Shown one piece after another: positions 1 through 10,637 of a stretch of 64,000 nucleotides of DNA. The first letter of the stretch is position 1; each line of letters starts with the position of its first letter. A program made the translations under genes and the position numbers. Source of the stretch: Symsagittifera roscoffensis (taxonomy: Eukaryota > Xenacoelomorpha > Acoela > Convolutidae); the NCBI RefSeq assembly GCF_963678635.1, contig NC_087069.1:29120776-29184775 (forward strand), in the 5' to 3' direction. The notes under the pieces were generated by a model. It searched no databases, was not told the origin of the DNA, and saw nothing but the letters and a program-made list of their open reading frames with translations.

Positions 1-30
1 CTATCGCGAAAGGAATAGAATTGTGCAGCG

Positions 31-342
31 ATGGGGAAACAATGTAAAAACTGTAATAAACCAAACCACTTTGCTCGGATGTGTCGATCTCAACAAGTCA
101 ATGAAATATCCGAGAATACAGAGAGTTCGGAGGAGGAATGTAAATTGATACAAACATTTGATTCGTGCGAAGAATTTGAGGTTATGGCAATAGAACAAGA
201 AAACAATCAGATAGAGATGATAAATCGATACACCGAAGAGAAAGTGAGGGGAAACAGAGGTCGTGAACCTGGAATCAATAAATTTGAAACTAAAAAGATT
301 GATATTCGGAAAGATTCGACATCGGGAAAAAAGAAATCATGA
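31..342 (+). pseudogene. gag nucleocapsid fragment with CCHC zinc knuckle, copy 1
   Basis: The 103-codon frame opens with a CX2CX4HX4C knuckle (CKNCNKPNHFARMC, residues 5-18) of the kind that binds retroelement RNA in the virus-like particle. The rest is acidic and then basic and looks unstructured. It ends at a TGA (340-342). The protease motif follows in the same frame, so in the parent element this was probably one continuous gag-pol frame. Whether the TGA is a mutation or a leaky stop cannot be decided here, but both duplicated copies have it. Confidence 0.8.
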
Positions 343-948
343 AAAGCCCTAATCCGAATTAATAACAAAATAATAAATATGACAGTGGACACAGGAAGCC
401 CAATTTCATTTCGAAATTGGGCAGTGGCGAACAGATTTTGGATTCGTCCGGGAATATACAGTATACACCTGTAGAAAAATTGAATCTGCCAGCACAGTTT
501 GTGGACTATAATAAAAGACCAATAGCAATATTGGGTGCTTTAAAGGCGAAAATACGGTCCGCCGGCTGGGAAGTTCCGGATGCTACGTTTCTTATAACTG
601 AAAGAAGGACACGGTGCATATTAGGCTTAGACTTACAAAAAAAATGTGGGTATCACCACCACCCAGAGACCCGCTCCGAAGAAAAAATCCCGATTTGACA
701 TAATGCTGTGTGAACAGTCGGAGACGTGGAAAGAAAAGTTCTATGAAGATTTCAAAAACCTGTTCGACAGAAAAGGACGATCAATGCATCATGTAGTAAG
801 CACGACATTTAAGTACCCTCTCTGCCCAATTCAGGAAAAGGGGAGGAGAATACCTATTCATGTGCAGGAACAAGTTGAAAAAGAAATTGAAAAATTACTC
901 CACACTGGGCACTGCACAAACAATAACACAACCGAGTTCTCAAATTAA
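343..948 (+). pseudogene. aspartic protease and truncated RT start, copy 1
   Basis: Frame 1 after the TGA holds the protease active-site motif VDTGSPISF (385-411). The downstream protease sequence, ending in ILGLDLQ, is read in another frame (417-698). A further shift at an A-run near 640 opens the RT leader (646 onward). The RT leader is cut at base 900, where the duplication returns to gag sequence. Three frames are needed for one product, so this copy is dead. Confidence 0.75.
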
Positions 949-1035
949 AATCAAACAGGAACCGATTCTGGCGGTGGGAAACAGGAATCAGAATAATAGA
1001 AAAAACTATCGCGAAAGGAATAGAATTGTGCAGCG

Positions 1036-1347
1036 ATGGGGAAACTATGTAAAAACTGTAATAAACCAAACCACTTTGCTCGGATGTGTCGATCTCAACA
1101 AGTCAATGAAATATCCGAGAATACAGAGAGTTCGGAGGAGGAATGTAAATTGATACAAACATTTGATTCGTGCGAAGAATTTGAGGTTATGGCAATAGAA
1201 CAAGAAAACAATCAGATAGAGATGATAAATCGATACACCGAAGAGAAAGTGAGGGGAAACAGAGGTCGTGAACCTGGAATCAATAAATTTGAAACTAAAA
1301 AGATTGATATTCGGAAAGATTCGACATCGGGAAAAAAGAAATCATGA
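1036..1347 (+). pseudogene. gag zinc-knuckle fragment, copy 2
   Basis: This is the second copy of the CCHC segment, differing by one residue near its start (MGKLCKNC against MGKQCKNC). It ends at the same TGA and is followed in frame by a second VDTGSP protease motif. This copy is continuous with the full-length RT downstream, so it represents the original position. Confidence 0.8.
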
Positions 1348-1703
1348 AAAGCCCTAATCCGAATTAATAACAAAATAATAAATATGACAGTGGACACAGG
1401 AAGCCCAATTTCATTTCGAAATTGGGCAGTGGCGAACAGATTTTGGATTCGTCCGGGAATATACAGTATACACCTGTAGAAAAATTGAATCTGCCAGCAC
1501 AGTTTGTGGACTATAATAAAAGACCAATAGCAATATTGGGTGCTTTAAAGGCGAAAATACGGTCCGCCGGCTGGGAAGTTTCGGATGCTACGTTTCTTAT
1601 AACTGAAAGAAGGACACGGTGCATATTAGGCTTAGACTTACAAAAAAAATGTGGGTATCACCACCACCCAGAGACCCGCTCCGAAGAAAAAATCCCGATT
1701 TGA
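1348..1703 (+). pseudogene. aspartic protease, copy 2
   Basis: The protease motif VDTGSPISF lies at 1390-1416. The C-terminal half of the protease, including ILGLDLQ, lies in a different frame (1422-1703). It joins the RT frame through another shift at the run of A residues near 1645. The enzyme would cut the gag-pol polyprotein; as read here it is frameshifted. Confidence 0.75.
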
Positions 1704-2688
1704 CATAATGCTGTGTGAACAGTCGGAGACGTGGAAAGAAAAGTTCTATGAAGATTTCAAAAACCTGTTCGACAGAAAAGGACGATCAATGCATCATGTA
1801 GTAAGCACGACATTTAAGTACCCTCTCTGCCCAATTCAGGAAAAGGGGAGGAGAATACCTATTCATGTGCAGGAACAAGTTGAAAAAGAAATTGAAAAAT
1901 TACTGCTAGAAGGCCACATTCAAAGGTTAGATAAATGTACTAGTGATTGTTTCATAGCCCCTATTGTGATCACAGTGAAGAAAGATGACTCAATTAAGTT
2001 GGCACTAGATGCAAAACTCATTAACAGACAATTGTGCAAGAACAAATACCAAATTCCGAATGTGGAGGAGCTATTAGAAGGAGTCAGTCAGATAGTAACT
2101 GCAAAAGCAGCAGGTACTTTGTTTTTTACTGTGTTAGATTTGAAAAACGCGTATAGTCAGCTAAAGTTGATATCGCAAACTGCAAGACAGTGTAATTTCA
2201 ATATCGTAGGGGGAAAAGCAACAGGTACATATCGATTTTTGACGGGATTCTACGGGTTGGCAGATATGCCAGCCGAATTTCAAAAAGCAATGGATCGGAC
2301 ATTAAATAACTCTAAGAACACATTTTGTTTCCTGGACGACATATTGATCGTCTCAAAGGGATCGGAACTAGAACATGAGAAATTAATAACTGACGTTCTA
2401 ATGAAGTTAAATAAGGAAAACTTATCTCTGAAACTGTCAAAATGTGAATTCTTTAAAACAGAAGTAAACTGGCTAGGACATAAATTCTCCGAGAGTGGGG
2501 TTACCCCGAAGATTACGAAAACGGAAGCTATTCTTAAGCTAGAGCATCCAAAGTCACTCAAGCAACTCAGGTCCTTTTTGGGTCGCATCAATCACCTTTC
2601 GAAGTTTATACCGAACGCAGCTAACTTAACAGATAAGCTTAGACCATTGTTGCGAGCGGAGAATGAAAAAAAAATTGAAAAATATTAA
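1651..2688 (+). CDS. gypsy reverse transcriptase domain
   Basis: This 345-codon open stretch covers the palm and fingers of a Ty3/gypsy reverse transcriptase, which copies element RNA into cDNA in the particle. Visible blocks are VLDLKNAYSQLKL (first catalytic aspartate, near residue 163), FLTGFYGLADMPAEFQKAMD, and CFLDDILIV (the YXDD box as FLDD, near 226). The thumb motif LGRINHLSKFIPN follows. The frame ends at 2688 only because of an A-run at 2667-2678; RNase H continues in the next frame. A single-base A-run error or mutation would explain the break. Confidence 0.9.
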   Translation: MGITTTQRPAPKKKSRFDIMLCEQSETWKEKFYEDFKNLFDRKGRSMHHVVSTTFKYPLCPIQEKGRRIPIHVQEQVEKEIEKLLLEGHIQRLDKCTSDCFIAPIVITVKKDDSIKLALDAKLINRQLCKNKYQIPNVEELLEGVSQIVTAKAAGTLFFTVLDLKNAYSQLKLISQTARQCNFNIVGGKATGTYRFLTGFYGLADMPAEFQKAMDRTLNNSKNTFCFLDDILIVSKGSELEHEKLITDVLMKLNKENLSLKLSKCEFFKTEVNWLGHKFSESGVTPKITKTEAILKLEHPKSLKQLRSFLGRINHLSKFIPNAANLTDKLRPLLRAENEKKIEKY

Positions 2689-3463
2689 AGTCCCAGTGAA
2701 AAAGTTCGAATGGGGACCCGAATATACTGAAGTGTTTGAAGAAATCAAACAAGCAGTAGCAAACATTGCTAAGGTAAACTATTACGATCTGGCTAGTGAA
2801 ACTCGGGTCAAATGTGATGCCAGTCATAGTGGACTAGGGGCATCGCTAGAACAACAAACGGAAAATAAAAATTGGATTCCAATTTCATTCGCTTCACGCT
2901 ACCTAAATAATCAAGAAAAAACGTACTCTACCAATGAGCTTGAGTTATTAGCGGTAGTGTGGGCAGTTGATCGCTTCAAACATTACTTATTAGGAAAAGA
3001 ATTTGTAATAGTCACTGATCACAAAGCATTAACATCCGCCTTAGAAGGCAATCGTTCGAATAAGACCTATCAATCAAGATTAACAAGATGGGTGGATAGA
3101 TTATTGCCTTATCAATTCAAAATCATTCATATTCCCGGAAAGGATATGGGGATAATTGATTATCTCTCTCGAGAGCCAACAGGAGAACCCTGGCCGGAAA
3201 CAAAATTGGATGAAAAATTTGTTGTCATTTCAATTGAATGTTTTCATAGAGCACTCGACTGTTTGTATAGTCGGCTGAATGCTACTGAGATAACAATTCA
3301 GGATGAAAAACTTCTAGAAAATTCTCAAAAACAGAAAAGAGAGACAAGTTGTCAAAATTCAGGCATGGTTGCCACAGCAACAAAACGGTCAAAAACCGAA
3401 CAAAGCTCGACCGGAACGAGGACGGTTGCACTTCAAATTTTTTGCCTACTAATAACGTGTTGA
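2663..3463 (+). CDS. gypsy RNase H and connection domain
   Basis: The 266-codon frame continues the polyprotein. It has the RNase H blocks VKCDASHSGLGASLEQ (first acidic residue), TNELELLAVVWAVDRFKHYL and FVIVTDHKAL, followed by the conserved tail IIHIPGKDMGIIDYLSREP. RNase H removes the RNA strand during cDNA synthesis. After about residue 190 the sequence is no longer recognisable and frames change again near 3400. Confidence 0.88.
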   Translation: MKKKLKNIKVPVKKFEWGPEYTEVFEEIKQAVANIAKVNYYDLASETRVKCDASHSGLGASLEQQTENKNWIPISFASRYLNNQEKTYSTNELELLAVVWAVDRFKHYLLGKEFVIVTDHKALTSALEGNRSNKTYQSRLTRWVDRLLPYQFKIIHIPGKDMGIIDYLSREPTGEPWPETKLDEKFVVISIECFHRALDCLYSRLNATEITIQDEKLLENSQKQKRETSCQNSGMVATATKRSKTEQSSTGTRTVALQIFCLLITC

Positions 3464-4044
3464 ATCCGAACACTTTTGTCAATTTCACTAGAGCAGTTCA
3501 GTCGGTCAACTTAATCAAAAATAGAAAACAAATCGCAGAAGAAATGGAGGACGGAAAATCGAAGAAAAAGACAGTGCGGATCGGAGACTGTAGGACACAG
3601 GAGGAGAGCGAAAAATTAACAGAGGCGGAAATAACTGAGACTACCTTTCATCGAACGTGTCGGATAAGGAGAGGAGCGCTAGATAGATCAGGATCAGACA
3701 GCTTTGAGGAAGACAGCTGTACTGCACGAGCAGTAGTGTGGGATCAAATCGCAGAGGAAACGAAAAATCTACTATCCATTTGGGATCTGGTCAGTAAAGA
3801 TCAAGAGATGTCGGGAAACATCAAAGAGCTGGAGGCGGTAACACAGATGGTCACGAGTAGCCCCAGAGCAGGAACCAGTTCAGCAGCAGCTTCACCAACT
3901 AGATGTATTATAGAAGTACCGCGGAGGATGACGACAATGGTCAAGAGGTCAGCGAAGTTCAACCATCGAAAAGGATCAACAAACGACAAACTCAATTGGA
4001 GAACTCATTGGCGGACATGGGAGACGTCGGGAGTTTCAGCTTGA
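3349..4044 (+). pseudogene. linker between RNase H and integrase
   Basis: This frame is polar, rich in E, K, R, S and T, and has no motif I recognise. It bridges RNase H and the integrase zinc domain, which starts in another frame near 3990. It is probably the variable spacer of the polyprotein. Confidence 0.5.
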
Positions 4045-4592
4045 CGAAATTGTTCGACAAAACGCTGTTGGCTGAACTCATCTCTGAGGATGTGCGGAGG
4101 GACCGATTACGACGCGTAATAGAGAGGAACGACCGGGCAGGATTTGAACTCATGGGCCCGTACACGAATTCGCTCTGGAACCAACTTTCAGTAATCGATG
4201 ACTGCATTCTGGTCAACAATACGCTAGCAGTACCAATACAACTGCGTCCAGCAGTTATGAAGCGAATTCAAAGAGGACATCCGGGGCAAGAGGCAATGAT
4301 TGACGTATCTAATTATTTGTGGTGGCCCCAAATGCATAAGGATATCGTGAACTTAGCGGAAGAATGTAGAGAATGTACACGCTATGGTGAGAATGCAAAA
4401 CATATTTTACCAAAAAACTCCTCGCAACCACTGCCACTGCTATCGCAGCCGGGTCAGGAGGTTCAGTTAGATTACGCGGGACCTTTAGAAGATTATAAAG
4501 GCAGGAAAATCTACCTGCTAACAGCGATTGATCATTATTCAAAATTTCCTTTGGTGAAAATAACAAAATCAACAGGGGGAAATCCACTATAA
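3903..4592 (+). CDS. gypsy integrase, zinc-binding domain and start of catalytic core
   Basis: The recognisable part shows an HHCC zinc-binding module: GHPGQEAMIDVSNYLWWPQ, MHKDI and ECRECTRYG. The catalytic core begins with VQLDYAGPL (first D) and AIDHYSKFPLVKI. Integrase joins the cDNA ends to host DNA. The frame stops at 4592 just after a run of G residues, and the rest of the core continues in another frame. Confidence 0.88.
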   Translation: MYYRSTAEDDDNGQEVSEVQPSKRINKRQTQLENSLADMGDVGSFSLTKLFDKTLLAELISEDVRRDRLRRVIERNDRAGFELMGPYTNSLWNQLSVIDDCILVNNTLAVPIQLRPAVMKRIQRGHPGQEAMIDVSNYLWWPQMHKDIVNLAEECRECTRYGENAKHILPKNSSQPLPLLSQPGQEVQLDYAGPLEDYKGRKIYLLTAIDHYSKFPLVKITKSTGGNPL

Positions 4593-4960
4593 AATTCCTA
4601 CGGTCATACATAGATACGCACGGAATCCCAGCATCGATAAAAACTGATCAATTTTCCGGATTCAAAGGAAAAGCAATGAAAAAATTCTGTCTCGAAAATA
4701 ACATACAACAAAAGTTCTGCCCTGTGGGCGACCATCGCGGGTGTGGTCTAGTTGAAAGAACAATTCAAACCATAAAAAGGAGTTTGGGGGTGATGCTACT
4801 GGAAGAAAATGTAAAGTCAATTAAACTATGTGTCAGTACGATAATTAGGGACATGCGGTGGATAAAGCAGAAAACTATTCAGAAATCACCGTTTGAAGCA
4901 CACTTTGGTAGATTACCGAAAACGGAGTTTAATTTAAAACTATGCGAGATAAATTTGTAG
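4593..4960 (+). CDS. gypsy integrase core, second part
   Basis: The frame resumes with the second catalytic aspartate (IKTDQFSGFKGK) and the catalytic glutamate in DHRGCGLVERTIQTIKR. It is closed by FEAHFGR, a motif common in this integrase group. All three acidic residues are present, but split over two frames. Confidence 0.85.
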
Positions 4961-6460
4961 AATTCTGTGATCATTTAGATAAGCAGCATCTGAAGAGGTC
5001 GGCATTAACTGCAGTCCAACTCAAGAAGAGGATTGACCAATCTCGGGATTCTCTGAAAATAGTCAAAAAAAGGGCAAAAGAGCAGGGATGTCAGCCCTCT
5101 CTTCAAACAGGCGAATATGTCGACACAGGAGAAAAACAGAGCAAGAACTCTTCGGAACCTGTTAGAGGCTAATGCCAACTGGAATGCAGAGCGGCGGAGA
5201 TATGACGGACCCAGCCTTCAACAACTAGTGGACACGACGAGAACTATCGACCCACAGTTGCGAAAGGAGCTTCTCTGCTCATGGGAAAAGGGATTTGTCG
5301 AGGACAAACCAAAGGGGTCGGAATGGAACAGTCACAACCTCAGCCGTCGAGACGAGACAAGGAAAAGTGGGGCGGCACTGACAAAACCGTTCAAAGGGAA
5401 AGTTATTGCTGATTCACCGAAAAAAGTGACAACAGCTGCAGGAGCAGTATACCGCAAAAGTGATTTGGTAAAGATGACAAGTTACCCTACAAAGATACCC
5501 AAGGATGGCACAAGTCAAAAGGAGAAGGCGAAGAGCCCAGCAGAGGAGCCAAAGAGTAAGCATCAAAAGAAGGATTACGAGCTACTTGAGGACACGATAT
5601 CGGACAAGTAAGAACTGAACCTATCAAGAGAGCAATTGAGGGACCTGTTTCAAAGCAGCGAGACGGTGGTCACATCGCGGGACACACCTGTTGGTGGGGA
5701 TCAATTTGGCAAAAAAACGAGCAACGCTGAATCTCGGGGGTCCAAAGACAGCGGAACCGAAAACACAGGAACAGGTGGCGTTAAACCCGATAGGGGACTC
5801 GCAGGAGAAAAGGGAACGAACAAGTAAAGCCAAGGGAAAAGTGGACAAAAAGAAAGCTGCTATAACAGCAGAAGAAGTCACTGAACCAGGACAAACAGAA
5901 ACGGTAGATCAAACCGATCATGCGAGCAGTTCGAACACCAAAGCTAGACAGTCGAAGAAACGCATAACAAGGGACACCTCACCTAGTTCAATTTTGAATG
6001 CGTTCAAAAAAAGGATATGGGAGACGAGGAATGGCAAAGCCTCGCCGATCAGTTGTTGACTAGAGGTCTGCAGAGAACGGCGGACGAAATAATCAAATCA
6101 AGAACAGAAAATCTGACAGAAACGACAGGCGAACAAGGATCTCCATCAGGCATTTCGGACGACTCAGTCGTAGACGAACAAGGGGGCACGAGCGTGAGGC
6201 GCAGCAAGCGAAGCACGAAATACCAGGGGCCCAAAAGATTGGGTAGCCCAGTCAAACATTCTGTTAAATACATTAATGTGGACGAGGAAGCGGACATAAA
6301 CGAAATGGCTCTAGAACAGTATAGATACGGACTGGCAAATGTCAAGACGGACAAGAATAATCCGATGGAAACCCGATTGAAACTTCTAGAACGCCATTTA
6401 TTTCGGAAAAAGTTTGGTTATGCCGCACTGGATACGACACAGCCGTGGAGCAATCAATGA
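4942..6460 (+). pseudogene. C-terminal tail of the gypsy polyprotein, frameshifted
   Basis: Open segments at 4942-5172, 5117-5611, 5691-6059 and 6017-6460 follow the integrase in shifting frames. The second holds a basic strand-rich patch (PFKGKVIADSPKKVTTAAG) like the integrase C-terminal domain. The last holds RRSKRSTKY, similar to basic tails near the end of gypsy pol. No envelope gene is visible: there is no signal peptide or long hydrophobic segment. Confidence 0.55.
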
Positions 6461-6649
6461 AGGTGCCTTTGGAAGATAAGAAACACTCCAAATAGAAAGA
6501 AGAAAAATGAAAATAAAACTTAAAGTAAAAACTAAACACTTTCATCATCAATGGGATCACAAAAACTGAGCTGAAAAACTCGTAGTATTGTTTTCTATTT
6601 ATAAAATTTTATATGTATCAGATAAAATTTTATTGGTCCCTGGGGGAAT

Positions 6650-6949
6650 GTGGTACTGCAGCATCAGCAGTAATAAGTAACCTAGAGGACAGTTTGTTAG
6701 CTACTGCATCTGCAGTAACCGTAAGTGCTAACTACACTTATTATGTTATTATTATGTAAGAGTGGTCAAGGCCATTTGATGATGCTAAAGATCTATACAT
6801 GAATTAGTCAGTGTGTCATACATCAGAGTATCGAACATTAACTAATCTCAGCTACGAAACCTTGTGAAACAAGAACTAAGGACAGTAAATTAATAGTATA
6901 TATATCTTTACTTATATTCCAAGACAAGCTACGCAGTTTGGGAATATCA
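6650..6949 (+). repeat. probable 3' LTR of the gypsy element
   Basis: A short polypurine-like tract (ctgggggaa) ends at about 6649 and is followed by tgtggtactgcagc, a usual TG start for an LTR. A possible CA end lies near 6948 (gggaatatca). The 5' LTR is outside the window, so neither length nor ends can be confirmed. Confidence 0.4.
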
Positions 6950-7910
6950 CGAAGTCAAAGTTATTCGAGAAGTTCGTTCTGCTCAAAAAAAATGTCAAAA
7001 AATTGCTTCCAAAATTGATTTTTTTGCTGTATTATTACGTAGTCCAAATGCGCGCGAAATTTCATTTTGTGTCTGGTTAGATGTCGACAAGCGAATTTAA
7101 TATTCCATCTCTAAACAACAATTTTAAGCTTTAGAATTATACAAAATTAAATGAGTAGAAAAAAGCTGGAGGAATATATTTTCCTGCCATATAATCAAAA
7201 CTCGCATTAATGCTTCTGAGGGGAGTTTCAGTTTCTTATATATAGAGTATATATATATCAAAATTGTATATCGTGTGAGACTTGCAATGCCAACCTGACC
7301 CTTGTTGTTGTTCAAGATATTTGTAGAGAGGCAAACACAAAACGAATCGATTTAAAACACTGTGATTCTAAACTTCATGGAAGCACGCTGTTCTTAGAGT
7401 TCTCATTACAAAAATTGTTAGCCATACGTTTTTATGCATTTTTAAAAAACTGAAGACTCTATTTGGTATCCAAAGCTAAATGCATGACTAGCATTGTTCT
7501 TCAGCCCAGCGAGCTCTGTTTTGGACTCGCTGACTCTTTTGGTTGCCTAGAGTAAATGTTTATTCATTGAAAACGCAACACGAATACCTCTATCAAGGCA
7601 AAAATTTAAACAATCCGAATGTGGTGCAAGAAATAATGAGCAAAATTTGTTTTTATATACCCCTATCATATAACAAAAATAGTTGCGAGTAAAAATTATT
7701 TTTTAAGTTACAGCTCAGGGTATCAATAGTTTTCAGACGGGAAATAAAAAATTTTCAAAAACTCTAAGGTGAAAATTTGAAATTTTCCCCGAAAAAATAT
7801 ACACTCGATCAGAAACATCCAGTTACTTTTAATGTCAAATACAGTAATTTGGTTTTTTGTGTTTAACTGTTCCAAGTTTGCGATGAGGTTAAAAAAGCCA
7901 CTGAGCGCAA
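6950..7910. other. AT-rich intergenic sequence
   Basis: I see no coding potential and no clear repeat here. It separates the gypsy 3' end from the first family A repeat copy. Confidence 0.6.
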
Positions 7911-8315
7911 ATGAACAGAAAAAAAATGACTCATTTAACGAAAAATTTCAAAAAAATTGATGCCTTAAAAGCTATTTCAATTTCCAGTAGATTTCATGAT
8001 TGGCACTTTTTTTAAAAGTTTTCCCATTTTGAGAAAATTAGATCAATAGTTAAATTTTTCATTACACTGGGAAGTCTGAAAACTATTTTCCAATTTCGTG
8101 ATCATAATTTTCGTGACCTTTACCTTTTTGCTGTTCAATAGTTGAGTTTCCCTTCCTTTAACAATGGAAAAGAACTAAATTTAAAAAGAATGCAAAAGTC
8201 AAATCGCAAAGAAACGAAAAAATAAATTTAGGCTTGAGTTATTTTTCAAATTTTTCCGAAAAAAAAATCATGAAGACGCACATAGGAGTCTGAACTACGT
8301 TCATCAATTCTCCAA
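7911..8315 (+). repeat. dispersed repeat family A, copy 1
   Basis: Family A is a ~400-base AT-rich repeat. Recurring segments, in order, are tagatgcccttaaagctctt, atgattggcactttttt, gagaaaactggatcaatag, cgctgggaaatctgaaa, cctttacacttttgctgttc, gccttccttttaaca and a tail like tataagagtctgaac. It has no coding capacity. This copy keeps the order from gatgcctta to gagtctgaac. Confidence 0.8.
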
Positions 8316-8681
8316 AAACAAATCATATCACCAGAAAACATCGTGTCAGAAAATTATATCAAAAATTACTTCTGACACCTGGAAATCAATTGAAAAAAAA
8401 TCAATTGTCCATTTCTTTCTGACTGCCTAATTGGCTGGGAAAGACGAAGTCTTCATGGATAAACTAGTTTGAGAAACGGTGCACTAACGCAATAGCTCCA
8501 ATTACAAGAAAAGTATGCATAATTCGAGAGCATGGAAATTCGGTAGTGAAAACTGGATTTGCTAAATTTTTAATTTCGCTGGGAAATCTGCAAATTAAAA
8601 CATAGGCGCTACGCGCAATACACCGAAGGCATAGAAACTGAAGCAAAAACCAAACAACTTGAACAACTAATAATTGAAGAA

Positions 8682-9480
8682 TAACAGTTCTAGAACAAAA
8701 AATCGTACTAATACATGTATACACCAAAATTTTGCTATATCGAGAAAGAGCCTGAAATAACAGTTCTAGAACTAAAAATCGTACTAACACATGTATAGGT
8801 CAAATTTTTGATATATCAACGAAGATCATAAAATAACACTTCTAGAACTAAAAATCGTACTAACACATGTATACACCAAAATTTTGCTATATTGGCAAAG
8901 ATCATGAAATAACAGTTCGAGAGCTAAAAATCGTACTAACACATGTATACGTCAAATTTTTGCTATATTGACAAAGATCATGGAATAACAGTTCTAGAGC
9001 TAAAAATCGTACTAACACATGTATACACCAAAATTTTGCTATATTGATAAAGATCATGGAATAACAGTTCGAGAACTAAAAATGGTACTAACACATGTAT
9101 ACAATAAAATTTTGATATATTGACAAAGATCATGAAATAACAGTTCGAGAACTAAAAATCGTAATAACACATGTATACACTAAAATTTTGATATATTGAC
9201 AAAGATCATAAAATAACAGTTCGAGAACTAAAAATGGTACTAACACATGTATACGCTAAAATATTGCTATATTGACGAAGAGCCTGAAATAACAATTCTA
9301 GAGCTAAAATCGTACTAACACATGTATACACCAATATTTTGCTATATCGACAAAGAGCCTGAATAAACGTTGTAGAACTAAAAATCTTACTAACACATAT
9401 ATACACCAAAATTTTGCTATATTGACAAAGAGCCTGAAATATTGACAAAGGACCTGAAATAACAATCGTAGAACTAAATG
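8682..9480 (+). repeat. 76-base tandem array, about 10 copies
   Basis: The unit starts with ataacagttctagaac and contains aaaaatcgtactaacacatg and ttttgctatattgac. Starts at 8682, 8757 and 8833 give a period of 75-76. The last copies are shorter and more diverged. Open frames across it on the minus strand only reflect the repeat. Confidence 0.92.
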
Positions 9481-10200
9481 TCGTACTTACGCATTGTAGA
9501 TCAATTTCTATAGCTATAATAAAATACAAAAGATTGTGTTTGTATGTGTAGCAAAACGCCTCCTGTCGTTTCAATCGGCCAATCGTATAAATTGGCATGT
9601 AGACTCATATGGGTCTCCGGAATAACTAAAAATCGTACTTACACATATACTTACAAGAAAGAGCTAAAATGAAAAAAAGCTATTAGTCTTATTATATTGA
9701 GAAATTGTGAAGCAGTCTCAGAATTGACAGTATGTAGCAGTAAAACAATCCGAAAAACAAATCCAAAAAACAAAAAAAATACTTGCAAAGACATGACACA
9801 GATCTGAAAAATGTACCAATGTTGGTATTCATGAACAAAACTTCAATCAGGTAAAGATATCAGTTAAGTATTCCACGAAATCAAGTTCAAATTCAACCTT
9901 CAAAAACCGGCAAGTAATAAAAATGACATAAAACTTCAACGTTCAGCGTCAAACTGATTACGGAACGTCAAATTTAAACGGACGCCATTCCATTTCTCAA
10001 ACGATCCATCGGGTGCAGTGGATCCTCTCAAGATGCTGTGCTTCCAGTCTTTCTGGCAAGCTCCGAGCATGGTAAAAACGCTACCATGTGGCAACAAAAC
10101 AGAACAATAAATTGAAAATCATTTTTTGCTTTTAACTACATAGCTAAGAAGTAAAACATCAAATTTCACAATCAAACAACAAAGACGCTAACTAAATAAT
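9481..10200. other. gene-free sequence between two tandem arrays
   Basis: I see no long open frame, no splice-bounded exon and no clear repeat. A slightly richer patch at 9960-10080 (accatttctc, gatccatcgg) gave nothing recognisable in any frame. Confidence 0.5.
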
Positions 10201-10590
10201 TAAATAAATGAACGAACAAACCAACAAATGAACGAACAAACCAACAAATAAATAAAAACAAACACACAAATAAATTCATCTTGGATAAAAAAGACAGAGC
10301 GATGAAACTTTTATTTGATCATCGTTGTATCTTTTATCCAAGATTCTATCCAAACAAATTTTCACAAATAAATACATAATTAAACAAATGGATAATTACA
10401 AAAATAAATAAACATAAATAAATAAATGAATAAATAAATACATACATGAATAATAAATAAAAGCAAAACTAAATGAAAGAAAATAATTAAATAAATATAG
10501 CAATAAATATCGACGAATAAACAAAACACACCTGATAAATAAATAAACAATAAAAAAATAAATCAATACATAAATAAATAAATACATACA

Positions 10591-10637
<47 letters not shown>

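Larger units (their letters stand above)
1..1904 (+). repeat. 1005-base tandem duplication inside the gypsy element
   Basis: Bases 1-899 and 1006-1904 are the same apart from a few substitutions (for example aaacaatg against aaactatg, and gttccgg against gtttcgg). Both blocks start with ctatcgcgaaagg. The 106 bases between them read as the gag segment that normally precedes the zinc knuckle. This is a direct duplication from late gag to the start of RT, so the element carries two knuckles, two proteases and a truncated RT start. Confidence 0.95.
1..6949 (+). mobile_element. Ty3/gypsy (Mag-like) LTR retrotransposon, 3' part, degraded
   Basis: The order is CCHC zinc knuckle, aspartic protease, reverse transcriptase, RNase H, integrase, then a probable 3' LTR, which is the Ty3/gypsy order. 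The DTGSP protease motif, the FLDD polymerase motif and the zinc-knuckle style suggest the Mag group. The 5' LTR and most of gag lie outside the window. The reading frame changes at least six times, mostly at A-runs, and a TGA stop lies between the knuckle and the protease, so the copy cannot make a complete polyprotein as read. It lies about 5.8 kb downstream of the piwi stop codon and points toward it. Confidence 0.9.

Noticed and set aside
8682-9480. Possible CRISPR-like array (regular repeats)
   Set aside because: There are no unique spacers between repeats; it is a plain tandem array in animal DNA.
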